Positions 10,535 to 21,900 of a stretch of DNA of 64,000 nt are shown here, piece by piece; the first letter of the stretch is position 1, and each line of letters begins with the position of its first letter. The DNA comes from Agelaius tricolor (Eukaryota; Chordata; Aves; Passeriformes; Icteridae): NCBI GenBank assembly GCA_023055355.1, contig JALJCS010000015.1:14924501-14988500 (forward strand). Direction: 5' to 3'. A model generated the notes under the pieces. That model was not told where the DNA came from. It saw only the letters and a program-made list of their open reading frames with translations, and did no database searches. Both the position numbers and the translations under genes were made by a program.

Positions 10535-12906
10535 CACCTCACTGCTCCAGGAATCCATTCCACATTCAGCAAACAAACAGTGCAGTGACCTCTGCAACAG
10601 CAGCCAGAGCTCACCCATCACACATCTGCAGCATCACCAGGCAGGGGGGGACAGTGGGAGAAGGACAATTGTCACAGGCAGAGCTCCTGCTGCCCCTGGC
10701 ACAGCGAGGGTGGAAGGCACTGAGCTCTGTGATGCCGCTCACCACAGCACATCCCTGGTGTTCACATTTGTTTCTTTGGGAAGTTTCCTGCACAGTAAGG
10801 CACAGATGACATGCAGGCACCTGCCATGGAGTGCTGCACTCTTAATCCAGGGTGAGAGAGGAGACTGAGTGGTCAAAAAAAGCACCAAAACCCTCCCAAG
10901 AGTGGTGAAGGCAACTTGGGACTGGGTTCATGCAGAGTGGTACAGGCACTTCGTGACACTTTCCAGGAGAAAGCTGAGTGGGTGAGAGGCCTGGACAACC
11001 CAACCTCCCTGCAAATTCTAGGGCTCACACTGGTGCCAAAGAAGCCAATGTCTGTGTTGCTTTGCATCATTTAGAAAACTAAATTAAGTCAAACAATTGA
11101 TATTTATTTTATCCCACTTCAAACCCCCCAAATCTTCAGTATCATTACTTAAACCAATATAGCCCCACACAGCCTAATAAGAAGCCTGTAACAGCCACAC
11201 AGTAGTTGCCCTATGTGGTACAAGACTGAGCTGAGCCTGCACTGCAGGTCCTCAAAGGCACCATATGGAAGCTTCTACCCTGCCCCTGGACTTGCCACAG
11301 CTCCTGCAGAGCCAAACCCAGAGCTGCTGCCCAGCAGCCAAGTGACCCATCATTGCTATTCCAGTTTGTGCACCAGATAAAAGCTGACTCTCTTAGTACT
11401 GCAGCCAAACACCTGGGTAGAAAACAGGACTGAGAAATAGGGCAGGGCCTCAGACAGAGTGTAAAATTACCAGAACAGAAACTATCTCACCTAAAAGAGG
11501 AAAATACCCAGATTCCAAAGAAGAGTGTGAGGGTTTATCACATCCAGAACAAACACGTCAAGCAGGCCCTCCACTGCAGCTGGTATCCATATCACTACCA
11601 AAGCCAGCAAGTCTGAGCCCAAGCTCCTCACAAGGCTCTCAAGCTCTCCTCCACGTACAGCTGTGTGCTTCCAAGAACAACACAGGGCAGGAGCATCTGG
11701 ATGCTATCACAACTGCAGTGTTAAACAGCACAGACTTCTTCAGGGTTGAAGGAAGGGTGGTTTCTACCCCACTGGGTTGATGTGTAAGGATTTTTAGAAG
11801 CCTGAGTGAGAAGTAAATAAAAATGGACTGATAATTGCTGTTTTAGGAAAATACACTACACACTCAAAATCCTGGATGCAAGTCTTTAGACCCCCTAATG
11901 CAATTTCTGGAAGACTTTTTCACATTCTTTTCCAGTAACCCTTGACAAAAATAATAAAAATCAAGGAACCAAAAAGCCACATTCTTTGAAGCTGTCATTC
12001 TCTCCCTCAAGAGAGCAGCCAAACTCCCAGGACAAAAGGATGGGATTGTTTTACACAGTACTGCTAAGTTCCAAAAGACAAACCATCCTAATTCTCTTTA
12101 CTCCTCAAAGAGCAGCGAGGAGAGGGCTGTGCTTGGACAAGGACACACCACAATTTGCCACTAGGTGTCATTCCAACTCCACCTCCCCTGCGTGAGCCAG
12201 AGCAGGAAAAACAGAAACACTCAGATTTGTGGTGGTCTGGAACAGGCAGGTGTTACTTCTGTCCTCCCTGCACATTCAGGAGGGAAGTTTCCCAAAAAAC
12301 TCCCTGCGAGCCAAATTAAGAGCCACCATTGAGAGTCAAAGAAGGACATTAAAAAAATTAAATGAAAGAGCAGAAAAAAACCATTTCAGAGAGATTTTAG
12401 TTTCTAAAATCCCCAAAAAAGGCACTCCTGAAAAGTATAAACTCCTGAGACTTAAGACCAACTGAGCACTGAGCTGCTCCTGTGGAGTAAAGACAGATGA
12501 TCAAGGTAATTCACAGTGAAGAGCTTCTTAGAGGACAGATTGAAGGCACCTGGACTATGGCTCAGAATTACAGCACTTTGCCTGTCCCCCTCCACACCAG
12601 ACCCAACTGAAAACGTGTCCCATTTGCAAGAATAAAAGCACCTGAGGAATTATTCTTAAGCTGGACCTTCCAACGTGGCATTTGGATCATCACAGTTTTC
12701 CAGACTGAGGGAAAGATCACTGAGGACTCCAGGGTCACTTGGACAGAGCTCTCCTCATCTCCCCTCTGGCCACACATCATTGTCTAGCTGCAAAGTTCCT
12801 GTGAATATTGGATTTAGAAACAAAAGAGGAAGTGAGCCAAGAGTGTTAAAATTGAACTATGGAAGGAAAGCCTGTAAAGATTTTCCCAAGTTTACACTGA
12901 TTTTTC

Positions 12907-13033
12907 CATGCAAACAAGAAAGAACTCTAATTATTCTCACAAATGCAAGGTTATTTTCAGCCAAAAAAAGAAACATGCAAACAAGAAAACCTTGCATTTG
13001 TGAGAAGAATTAGAGTTCTATTTTCAACCAAAA
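12907..13033. repeat. 67-bp tandem duplication with an inverted core
   Basis: The left flank CATGCAAACAAGAAA occurs at 12907-12921 and 12974-12988. The right flank ATTTTCA(G/A)CCAAAA occurs at 12953-12966 and 13020-13033. Both pairs are direct repeats exactly 67 bases apart. The segments between them, 12921-12952 and 12988-13019, are reverse complements of each other in 31 of 32 positions. The unit was therefore duplicated in tandem while its core was turned round in one copy. The arms can fold into a 32-bp stem with a 35-base loop. A template switch during replication, or later inversion between the arms, would explain it. Confidence 0.9.
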
Positions 13034-13477
13034 GCCAAAGCTCTTTATGGGATGGCCTTGGTTCTCTTCCCACAGTTCCCAAGCAGTGGAGTGCCCTAGG
13101 ACTGCACCTCAATACCACAGAGAGGCAAATCCAGCATTCCCAGCTGTGTGATGGATCATCCTCCCTTCTGCCAATTCACCCCTAGTCACAGAGCATGACC
13201 ACCAAATCCTGGCACTGTCAGGAACCTCCTGCTTCTCAAAACATATTCCAGCCCAAAGTAACCACAAACGATCACTCCAAACTTCCCCTGGTGAAAAAAC
13301 AGTTATGGAAAAGATCAGTGAAGCAAAAATTGTCAAAGATGAGAAGGTTCTTGTTCTGCTTTGTGAAGGTGGAGAAACAAGCCTGGTTAGCCCAGAGCTT
13401 TATGCATTCCTCATCCCATAAGAGAAGGATAAAGGAACAGCATGGGCAGATCTCTGCATGATGCCTGTGCCTTTTGA

Positions 13478-13605
13478 CAGTCTAGTGGTTAAGGGGAAGG
13501 GTCTCAGTTCTAGAGGTCTTGGCTCAGTTCATCAGTTTGACCCCCTCAAACAGGCAAAATCCCTGTTTTATGGATAAAAATGCAGGATAATCTGGGGAGG
13601 GCCAT
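13478..13605 (+). mobile_element. Possible ancient MIR-like SINE fragment
   Basis: The stretch has a tRNA A-box-like TCTAGTGGTTAAGG near its left end, a CCTCAAACAGG-type segment, and a TTTTATGGATAAAAATGCAGGATAAT segment whose layout resembles the SNTNAAATGGGGATAAT tail region of MIR elements. Similarity is weak and by eye only; it may be chance. Confidence 0.25.
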
Positions 13606-14139
13606 GGGAGCAGCCAGGAGGTAAAAGCAATCACAGTGCCTGGAGTGATGCTCCAAACACACCAAAGCCTCTTCAAGTAATGGCTCAGAACCAGAAGTGC
13701 TCTGAGGGAGCCTCCTGCCACCATCTGACCTGCAGGGCCCCATGGTCCAGCTGATACTGGCCTAAGAGGGGCTCCTGCTTCTGGAGAGCTGTTTGCAGTA
13801 CCATGAGGGACACTGAACTGTTTATGAAACAAAATGTGGCAAGCTGCCTGCTTTGTCAGAAATCATATCTAGTTTATAGTTCATGGTAACAAACTAGGGA
13901 AAAACAATGTGAGGAGGTAAAAGATGCTGAAAAAATTTTTGTTTGCAGTCCACAGGGTTGAAAAAAACAAATATGGGGAATTCTACAAGTATCTGTTAAT
14001 GCTGATGGAAGAAAGACTGCATGGGACATGGTAGGATGGGTTGCTCAGAGCAAGGGCAGCCTGCAAAGGATGTGAGGTTTCCAAAATAACATGAAAAACC
14101 ATGTAAAGGATTTCACATTCACTCCTGCTACACACAGTG

Positions 14140-14330
14140 GCTGTCCTCAAGTTTCTGCTCTATTCCCCACCACATGCTTGGGCACACCAGGCTGGTTACA
14201 CTCATTTACAGTCTATCCCACCTTTGGGATGGGAGCACACTCCCAGAAACTCCCTTTATTTTTTTTTACCTTAGCACAGAAAACTCCAATCTTCCCCCAT
14301 TAAAGCTGCTTTGCTGTTTGCTGACTAGGA
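14140..14330. repeat. Diverged repeat, copy 1 (partner near 15060-15180)
   Basis: The segment from the ATCCCACC motif through CTCCC, a T-rich run and CTTAGCACA, about 14214-14290, resembles 15079-15160 in the same order and orientation. The two copies are about 870 bases apart and substantially diverged. It may be a dispersed repeat family or an old local duplication. Confidence 0.5.
14255..14260 (-). terminator. PSKH1: Candidate proximal poly(A) signal for PSKH1
   Basis: The + strand reads TTTATT, which is AATAAA on the PSKH1 strand, about 1.7 kb past its stop. Downstream on the minus strand there is a G/T-rich stretch (GGGAGTGTG and further GTG motifs). A 1.7 kb 3' UTR is close to the size expected for PSKH1. 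A second AATAAA at 11103-11108 would make it much longer. Confidence 0.5.
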
Positions 14331-15059
14331 GTGACTGTGAGAGCTCCCTGGAGATGTGACTGACCACTTTAGCTCTGCTGATACTGAAACACAGTGGCAC
14401 AGGCATCAATCCTAGGAAAAGACCAAGCTCACCAGACCCTTGAGCTTGGACTGCCCACAGCTCCAGCCCAGAGCCAAGCAAGCCCTTCCCAAGTGCACAG
14501 CACAAAGCAAATCGTGTGGCTTTGTAAGAAAAGTTTCAAATCCCAGCATTTTCCTTCATTGCTGATCTTGTCTCTGCTACCATGAGAAGCCAAATCCATC
14601 CTGTGCCTGTGCCATCAGCCCCACTTTGCTGCCCTAACTATTTGGGAAGATAATCTCAGCAGGCTTGCAGAAAGCTCAGCTCTGCAGCCCTCACCTCCCC
14701 TGAGAGTCCTTTGTAAGAGGCCACCTCATCACCCACACAGCACAAGGACTCCTCAAAGGCAGCATTTTCCTGGTGAACTTAAGTCACCCCTCACAGCTCT
14801 AGGGCATTTGTACAATGTCTCCAGGGTACTGTCACTGCTGACACTCCCAGACTGGGCTTCCACTTCTCAAGTCCCTACCCTGATGCTGTGGAGCCATTTG
14901 TGGCCACCCCAACAGCTCCCACTACCACTGTCCCAAAGCAGGGATGGCAGTGCTGGGGCTGCATAGGCACACAAAGCAGGGGAGCCCTGTCAAATCTGCA
15001 GGCAGGGAGCAGCCTGGAACCACCAAAGTTCTCGTGCAGTGACATGGTCAGTAACACTG

Positions 15060-15180
15060 CTTACAGTGGTTATAGCCCATCCCACCTCTGGGGTGGGAGG
15101 CACATCCCTAAAACCTCCCTCCTCTTTTTTCCCCTTAGCACAAAAAACCTCAACCTTCTCAATCTTCTTCTGAAGGGTGC
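15060..15180. repeat. Diverged repeat, copy 2 (partner near 14140-14330)
   Basis: Second copy of the pattern described near 14.2 kb: CATCCCACC, GGGTGGGAGGCAC, CTCCCTCC, a T/C-rich run and CTTAGCACAAAAAA in the same order. It lies within the probable PSKH1 3' UTR. Confidence 0.5.
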
Positions 15181-15286
15181 AAGGTGTGTAACATGTCAGA
15201 GACACAACAGAGCCACGAGAACAAGCCCTGCATGACAGGCACTGGTCTTGCTGCAAACAGGGAAAGGACAATTCCAGGGGTATAAA

Positions 15287-15322
15287 CCCTTGATGTCATC
15301 AAGTGAGCCCTTGACGTCATCA
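15287..15322. repeat. Two tandem CRE-like words, 21-bp period
   Basis: CCCTTGATGTCATCA at 15287-15301 and CCCTTGACGTCATCA at 15308-15322 differ at one base. The second contains a full TGACGTCA (15312-15319). This may be a regulatory pair or just a short duplication. Confidence 0.6.
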
Positions 15323-15958
15323 GGAGGATGGCAGCCCTTGGGGGAAACCTCACAGCTCCCCAGCCCTGGTGGAAAACTGCTGTCTGGCATCTCTTTGGCG
15401 AGGAGCTGGTGGGCAGCACACCAGTGAGTCAGAGCTATCCCACTTGTAACTGCACATGACTCATTCCAGCTTCGCTGCAAAGGCACCACGGAGTCTGACT
15501 AAACCAGCCCAAAATCTGTGTATCCATAATTTTTAAATACATATACACCCCCACACGTGTATGTGCACACACGGACGTGCACGCACAGACACACCAAGTG
15601 ATTGCTTCTTTTTTTCCGTACACAAGTGAGAGAAACTAAACGCTCTGGAATTAATAAATAACTATGAACAACCAAGCTCCTGGGCTACAGAAAGAGCTCT
15701 TCTCCCCACGTGGCTCCTTAATTCCTTGAGGCTCTGAGCCCACAAGGACTCCCCTGTTTCTGGCACGAGACCCTCACAGGCTGGCATGGCCACCACGAGG
15801 TTCCCTTTCCTCTGCACGGGGTGAGGGGGACGCCTCCTGCAGGGAGGGAGGGAGGGAGGAACCTGGCTGTTCCTCACTGAGTGTGTGCACACCTGCAGGG
15901 CAGAGCAGACCTGTGGCAGGGGTCCTCCTTTTGAATTTTCTTTTCCAGAGCCTCAAGC

Positions 15959-18900
15959 TCAGCCCGTGTACTGCTGCTGGTAGCGCAGGTTGAGCTCGCG
16001 CAGCTCCCGCTCCCGCACGCGCCGCGATTTGTTGGATTTGGTGGAGCGGCTGGAGCGGGTGGACTGAGCTGACTTGGTGCTCTGGCAGCGGGAGGAGGCC
16101 CTCTTGAGAAGGTTCTGTGAGATGGAACGGTGCAGGTTCTTCATGGAGGAGGAGGCTGCCATGCTGACCACCCACGGGTGCTTCAGGGCCTGAAGGGCCG
16201 TCATCCTGTCACTGGGGTCCACCGTCAGCAGGCGGTCAATGAAATCCTTGGCCAGGTTGGACACGCTGGGCCAGGGCTGAAACACAAAAGAGGTGGTTGG
16301 AATGAAACATCCTTGCTGATTAATTAATTCCTCCCATGTCTGCAAGGTGCTTTGGGGCATTCTGCTGCTTCCCCTCTCTCTTTTATCCTCAAATCTTCCA
16401 AGCTGTAACTGGCAGTATCTGCCCAAGGAGAATGAGACACAACTACTCCACCTGAGGGGAAGAGGCTGAATTAGTGGGAAATATCTGCAGGTCCACAGGT
16501 GCAAAGTAGATCCCTCCAGCAGCTGGGCTCAGGCACTCAGTAGCTGACCCTCCAACCTGCAGGCACTGACACAGCCATGTGCACACACTCAAGGGTCTCA
16601 GTCTATTGCAGCCCGGGGCTGTGTACAAATCACAAACGGGATGGGACTGCTGGGAACGAGCCTTGAGCCGTTTTATTTTCCAGCATCAGCCTCATTACAT
16701 GGTGATGACAATGGGAAGATGCCACCAGCTCACGTCCCAAGCAGCAGACAAAGAACTTACAACTTCCCTTAAAAGTTCTTTGACCAATCACACAAAAAAA
16801 AGCACATTGACAGTAGTTCTGTCCAAATGCTATAAGCACATGTACCTTCAGTTAAAACAATGCTTGCTTATTTCAAATACAATATCTGCTTGTAAGCCTT
16901 AAAACACAATGCACAGAGCTCCATTATTAAGCTTAAAACTTCCCAATATCTTGCTAGATATACTTTTCTGCAGCTTAGGGAGTTATTCGAGACAAGCATT
17001 AATACACAGACCATTGTTCTATTTGTCCTTACTTTTCTACTTTTTACATAATTTTTCTGCTGACCTATCTCATGGCTACTGCATAGCTCTAATCACAGTT
17101 CTGCTGTCTCTGAGGACTGTCTTTTGCAGCTTTCCCAAAACCCTCTGATTTTATGGATCCCCATATCAGTCAACCCCCAGACCCAACAATCTCTCCAGCA
17201 GTGGCTGGGCCTTCCCTGGTCCATCTGGAGTTTTGTCCTTGTCCTTAGAGACACACACACATGGACACCCCCAGCTTCCAGGCCCTTTCCCCATGTCCAG
17301 CTCCATGCTTTCCAGCAGTCACACTCAGTCACACACCCCCTGTGCTTGCTCCAGTTGCTGCACCATGACACACACAGGCTCCCAGACCTATGTCCTGCTC
17401 CAGCTGCTAGTCCTTCCTACCTCATCCTCTCACATCGCCTTCCAAAATCCTACAATTACTACCAGAAGCACAGTAACTGTATCTCATTGAAGACCCTCCC
17501 CTGTCCAAGGGCTTTCTATCCCACAAAGCCATTACTGCAGGCACAGGAGCCCTATCACTCACAGAGGATGGATTCTGACACCCAGGGCTCTTCTGACTCT
17601 TCATCTCAAGGCACACATCTAGGGAGGAAGCACCAACCTCTGCACTGATCCTGGAACCAAAACTAGGCAGAATTTTCTGCTATGGAATTTGGTCTCACTC
17701 TCACATGGAAATTCAGATGTTGCTACTGGTTAACTCTGGTGCAGCAGCTCAGCCCAGCTGGAAACAACCCCATAAAATGTTCTAAATATATAGAAATGTT
17801 AGATATAAGAAATTTGCAATAATGTTTACCACAGAAAGAGTAAGGAATTTTTTTTACAATATGCTAGTTTTAAAGAAATAAGCCCAAAATAATTAATTAA
17901 TCCTATAATAAATATCCTCCCAGTACACCCAAGAATGGCCATAACAACTTATGAGTCAAACACCTCCAGCCATAAGTGTTGAATTGTTTCATTTCTGACA
18001 AAATACTGTATTTGCACTACGGTGGGAAGTGAGAATGTTTCCTTCAGCATGAGGTGAAGGCTGGGCTGTGGATGTGGACAAAGCTGGGAAGAAAACTGTG
18101 ACAAAATCCACTGTAAGGGAGAGGAGGAAGCAGCACGGCCAGCAGAAAACCCCAGGTGGTGAATGGAGCCAGGCAAGAGCAAGTTTCTGCAGTCACTGGG
18201 TATTCTGGGGGTCTCACCTGTCCTGAAACCACCAATACTGAACTTTTCAAGTCTGTGGAGATCACATCCCAAGCTGCATTAAGAAAAAGCCTGAGCAGAT
18301 TTCTGCAATGAACATTTCCATATAATAATGGTGACATACATGTAACTGAGTGGACCCACTCCTGTCTAGTTAAAAAGGCAAAACTGCTATTCTCTGTCTC
18401 TCATTCTTCTCTTCATTGGGTGAGGAAGAAAAGCACCCAGCTATTTTAAAATTCAGGGTTCACTGACTGTACAACCAGAAATAATGCCCTTTTCTTGCAC
18501 AGAAAGTCTAAAAAAGGTATGTCCTGATTTTTTGGAGGTTTGTAATTCATTGCTACAGAAAGCAATTTTCTTTTCAAAAGACTCAAGGCACCAGCAAGAG
18601 AACAGATCCCTGGGAGGAATTTTTAATGAAAAGGAGGATGGTGTGAGAGTTACAGCATGCTCCCAGCCCACAGCCTGTCACTGCATGGCCAGGAAAGGTG
18701 AACTTGAGCTTTAGCTGAGGAACTGGCTGTGAGGGAGATCAGGGTACCACAGTCTTATTTTACAAGGACTAAAACAGTCTGGCTTACTCAGCTGAAATGG
18801 GATACATGGTCACTGCCAGTACCTATGCAAGAGAAGAGACTGAAAATTATATTAACTACCTGATATAAAGAAAATACTGCTACATGAATAAAAACATAAA

Positions 18901-21900
18901 AATGTTCCTGAATATATTCAGAATAGAAATGGAAATACTCAGGGAGGAAGCAGATCAGATACCACTTCACATTTCAAGAATTAAATCCATTAACAAAAAA
19001 AAAAAAAAATCTAAACATTCAAGCTTTTCTGTCATAGAATCATTAAGGTTGGAAAACACCTTGAAGATCATCAAGTCTAACCATTAACCTAGCACTGCTG
19101 TGGTCACCACTAAACCATTTCCCCAAGTGTCACATCCACCTTTTGAACCCTTCCAGGGATGGTAATTCCACCACTGCCCTGGACAGCCTGTTCCAGGGCC
19201 TGACCACATCTTCAGTGAAGAACTTCTTCCTAATACCCCATCCAAACCTCCCCTAGTACAACTTGATGCCATTTCCTCTTTCCCTGCTGCTTTGTAAAGA
19301 ATATAATTATAATATAATATATAAGTAAAATTAGTTTGTCACAATCTGCCTTAAATGGTTTTTTCTTAGCTGATGAAATAAATGTACCTTGGCAGTGAAT
19401 GGTAAGAAAAAACCAGGTGCTTGTTAGAAGAAAACAGGAACAAATTCTGATCACAGACTCATGAAAGTGTTTATAAAGAAGGTAAAATTAGCAAAAATCC
19501 TTTTCAAATTAATCAGGCAGACCACAATAAAGGTTCAATTTTAACTGAACACACTGGTCTGTTTTGAAGATTGATGGACCATTGAGAGGCTCAGCCTTCA
19601 TGGTATTCACACCAACAGAACCAAAAAGCTGATTCTGCCCTGCCATGGGGGAATATAAATCCCATTGCAAGCCTACAGATTCCCAACAGACTTTGGATGA
19701 GGTACTTCATTTGTTAAATACCAGCAAGGGGAATCAACTTGCAGGATTTACTCTTCATTGGCATAATCCCAGCTGATCCCAGGTGGTGCCATATGTCAGC
19801 TGGCACACGTCACCTTCCCCTCACACTGGGGTCTCCAGCTGCACAGAACCTCTGGGCTCCCTCCTCCCTGATGGGCAGATCCAAATGGAACCCAGGCAAC
19901 AAGAGGCCTTGCCTCCACTCTTCCAAGCTTGCCTTGAAAAGCTTTTAAAGATCCATTTTCTGTAGTTTTTTTATGAGTCCCTATTCATTCAGCTGCAATC
20001 ACAAACTCATTGTTACCTGGCTGCTCCACCAACCCCCAATTCCTTCTTTCCTTCTCCTCCTCCCAGGAGCCACAGCTCACCCCATTCTGTTTCCTTCACA
20101 GAGGGCTCATTCTCCACTTCCAAACAATCCTAATGGGACATCCAAGCTAATGATACATCTATTAAATTTACCAACTTTACCTCAAAGTGAAGGTAAATGC
20201 AGGTGACAATTTGCTCTCTGTGCAGTAACTTTTTAAGAACTCTTCACTACCATCTTCATTTCTGTTACTGTCAACTGAAGTGACTTAAGATACCCACCCT
20301 GAAAGAGCTTTTGTTCCCCTCAGGTGGAGAAAACACATCCACACAACTCCAGTTTCATGGCTTTTCCTGGGTATTTCTTCCCCTCTTACCCTAAAACCTT
20401 TTACCTTTCTGAATATGATCCCTCACAGAAATACAATCATGCAAGCACCTCCAGCCTCTCTTTTTTTTACCTAAGTCCAAAGAAATGCAAGAGATGCTCA
20501 AATGAAAAGTATTTGAGAACTGGCACAACAGCACTTGGAAATACATCTTCAGGACATGCAGGACAGCATTATTTTCTCTTCCAAGTGTAAGTAATTGCAG
20601 AAACCTGGAATTTGAGGCAACCCAGGAACTATTTTGTTGTCCAAATGCATTCAAACTTCAGTCAAATGAGATTCTGGTGAGTGAAATGAGGCTCTAAACA
20701 GCAGGAATAATATTACTTAAATATTTTCAAGTCTTATTAAAAGACGGCAAGTGTGATGATTTGGAATTTGAAGAAATCTGTGAAGTCTGAAGGCCTAGAA
20801 ACTGTGATACATAACCAGCCTAAACCTTGAGAGGCCTGTCCAGTTTAATGAATCCTAAAGAAGAATAAACTCCAAACAGAAGAAGCACATTGGATTTCTC
20901 ATTACTCCAATTACTCTAGTTTCACCACAAATGGTGAATATGGAGTACCTACAACTAGATTTTTCTTCTGGTCAGCAAACACAAATCAGTTCATTGATCT
21001 GCTTACACAGCTGGAGGTTTGATTTGCTGCACCACACACATCTTTCCTATTTCACTGAAGCTTTTTCTTTAGTAATACATAGGGCTACATTCTACCCATG
21101 CAATTTGCAACCTCAGTCCCTGGAGAAATGCATCCATTCTCCAAAAGACTTGCATCAGTTGACAAAACAGTAGTTTTAACATAGCAAAATCCCATTAACC
21201 CTCCAAATTAATACTGCAAGGCAGCAGCAGCAGCAGCAGAGGGTTGTGTGGGGGCTGAGGGAGGCTGACACTGGTGTGTTTGGGGAGGACATGAAGCGTG
21301 CTCACATGACAGGACTGGAGCAATCCAGAGGAGATGCTGCCCATCTGCTTGCCTGAGGAGAGACAGACACTGGCTTGGAAGGAAAATGCTCCCATCCAGT
21401 GGCCATGAAATGTTGGATCAGCTAAACTCTATCAGATAGCATTGCCTTTAAATCTCAGTGCTGCAATGACAAATCCTGCTTTTTTGTGGCACAAAAATGC
21501 CACAACAATGGCACAAAAATGAAGAGAAGTCACCAATATTCGAATTTCTGTTTCTCTAGAAAGCAATTTCAAATGTGATGCAGTTTGAGTACTTCTGCTC
21601 CCTCTGTAGGACTGTGCTGCTTCAGCAAGATAAAGCTCTGGTGTCTTTCTGCAGAGAAGCACAGAATGGTTTGGGTTGACAGGGACCTTAAAAAGCTCAT
21701 CTAGTCCAAATCCCCTGCCATGGACAGGGACACCTTTCACTAGCCCAGGCTGCTGTGAGCCCATCCAACCTGGCCTGAACACTTCCAGGGATGGGGCAGC
21801 CACAGCTTCTCTGGGCACCCTCTGCCAAGGCCTCAGCACCCTCACATCCCTTAAAAAAGGTGGAATAGCCACATTTGGAGCTGAAGCTCAGCAGTACCAG

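Larger units (their letters stand above)
8385..14250. other. Region between CTRL and PSKH1, no gene seen
   Basis: About 5.9 kb between the convergent 3' ends of CTRL and PSKH1. No frame gives a recognisable protein. It contains a 23-bp period duplication at 10490-10534, a flipped-core tandem duplication at 12907-13033, a possible old MIR-type SINE near 13478-13605, and an AATAAA on the - strand at 11103-11108 that could serve as a distal PSKH1 poly(A) signal. If that signal is used, part of this stretch is PSKH1 3' UTR. Confidence 0.55.
14261..15958 (-). other. PSKH1: Probable PSKH1 3' UTR
   Basis: Non-coding sequence on the minus strand between the PSKH1 stop and the first AATAAA. It includes a CA-rich stretch at 15538-15597, a (GGGA)4 run at about 15841-15859, and two CRE-like words at 15287-15301 and 15308-15322. 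The extent is inferred from the poly(A) signal. Confidence 0.5.
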
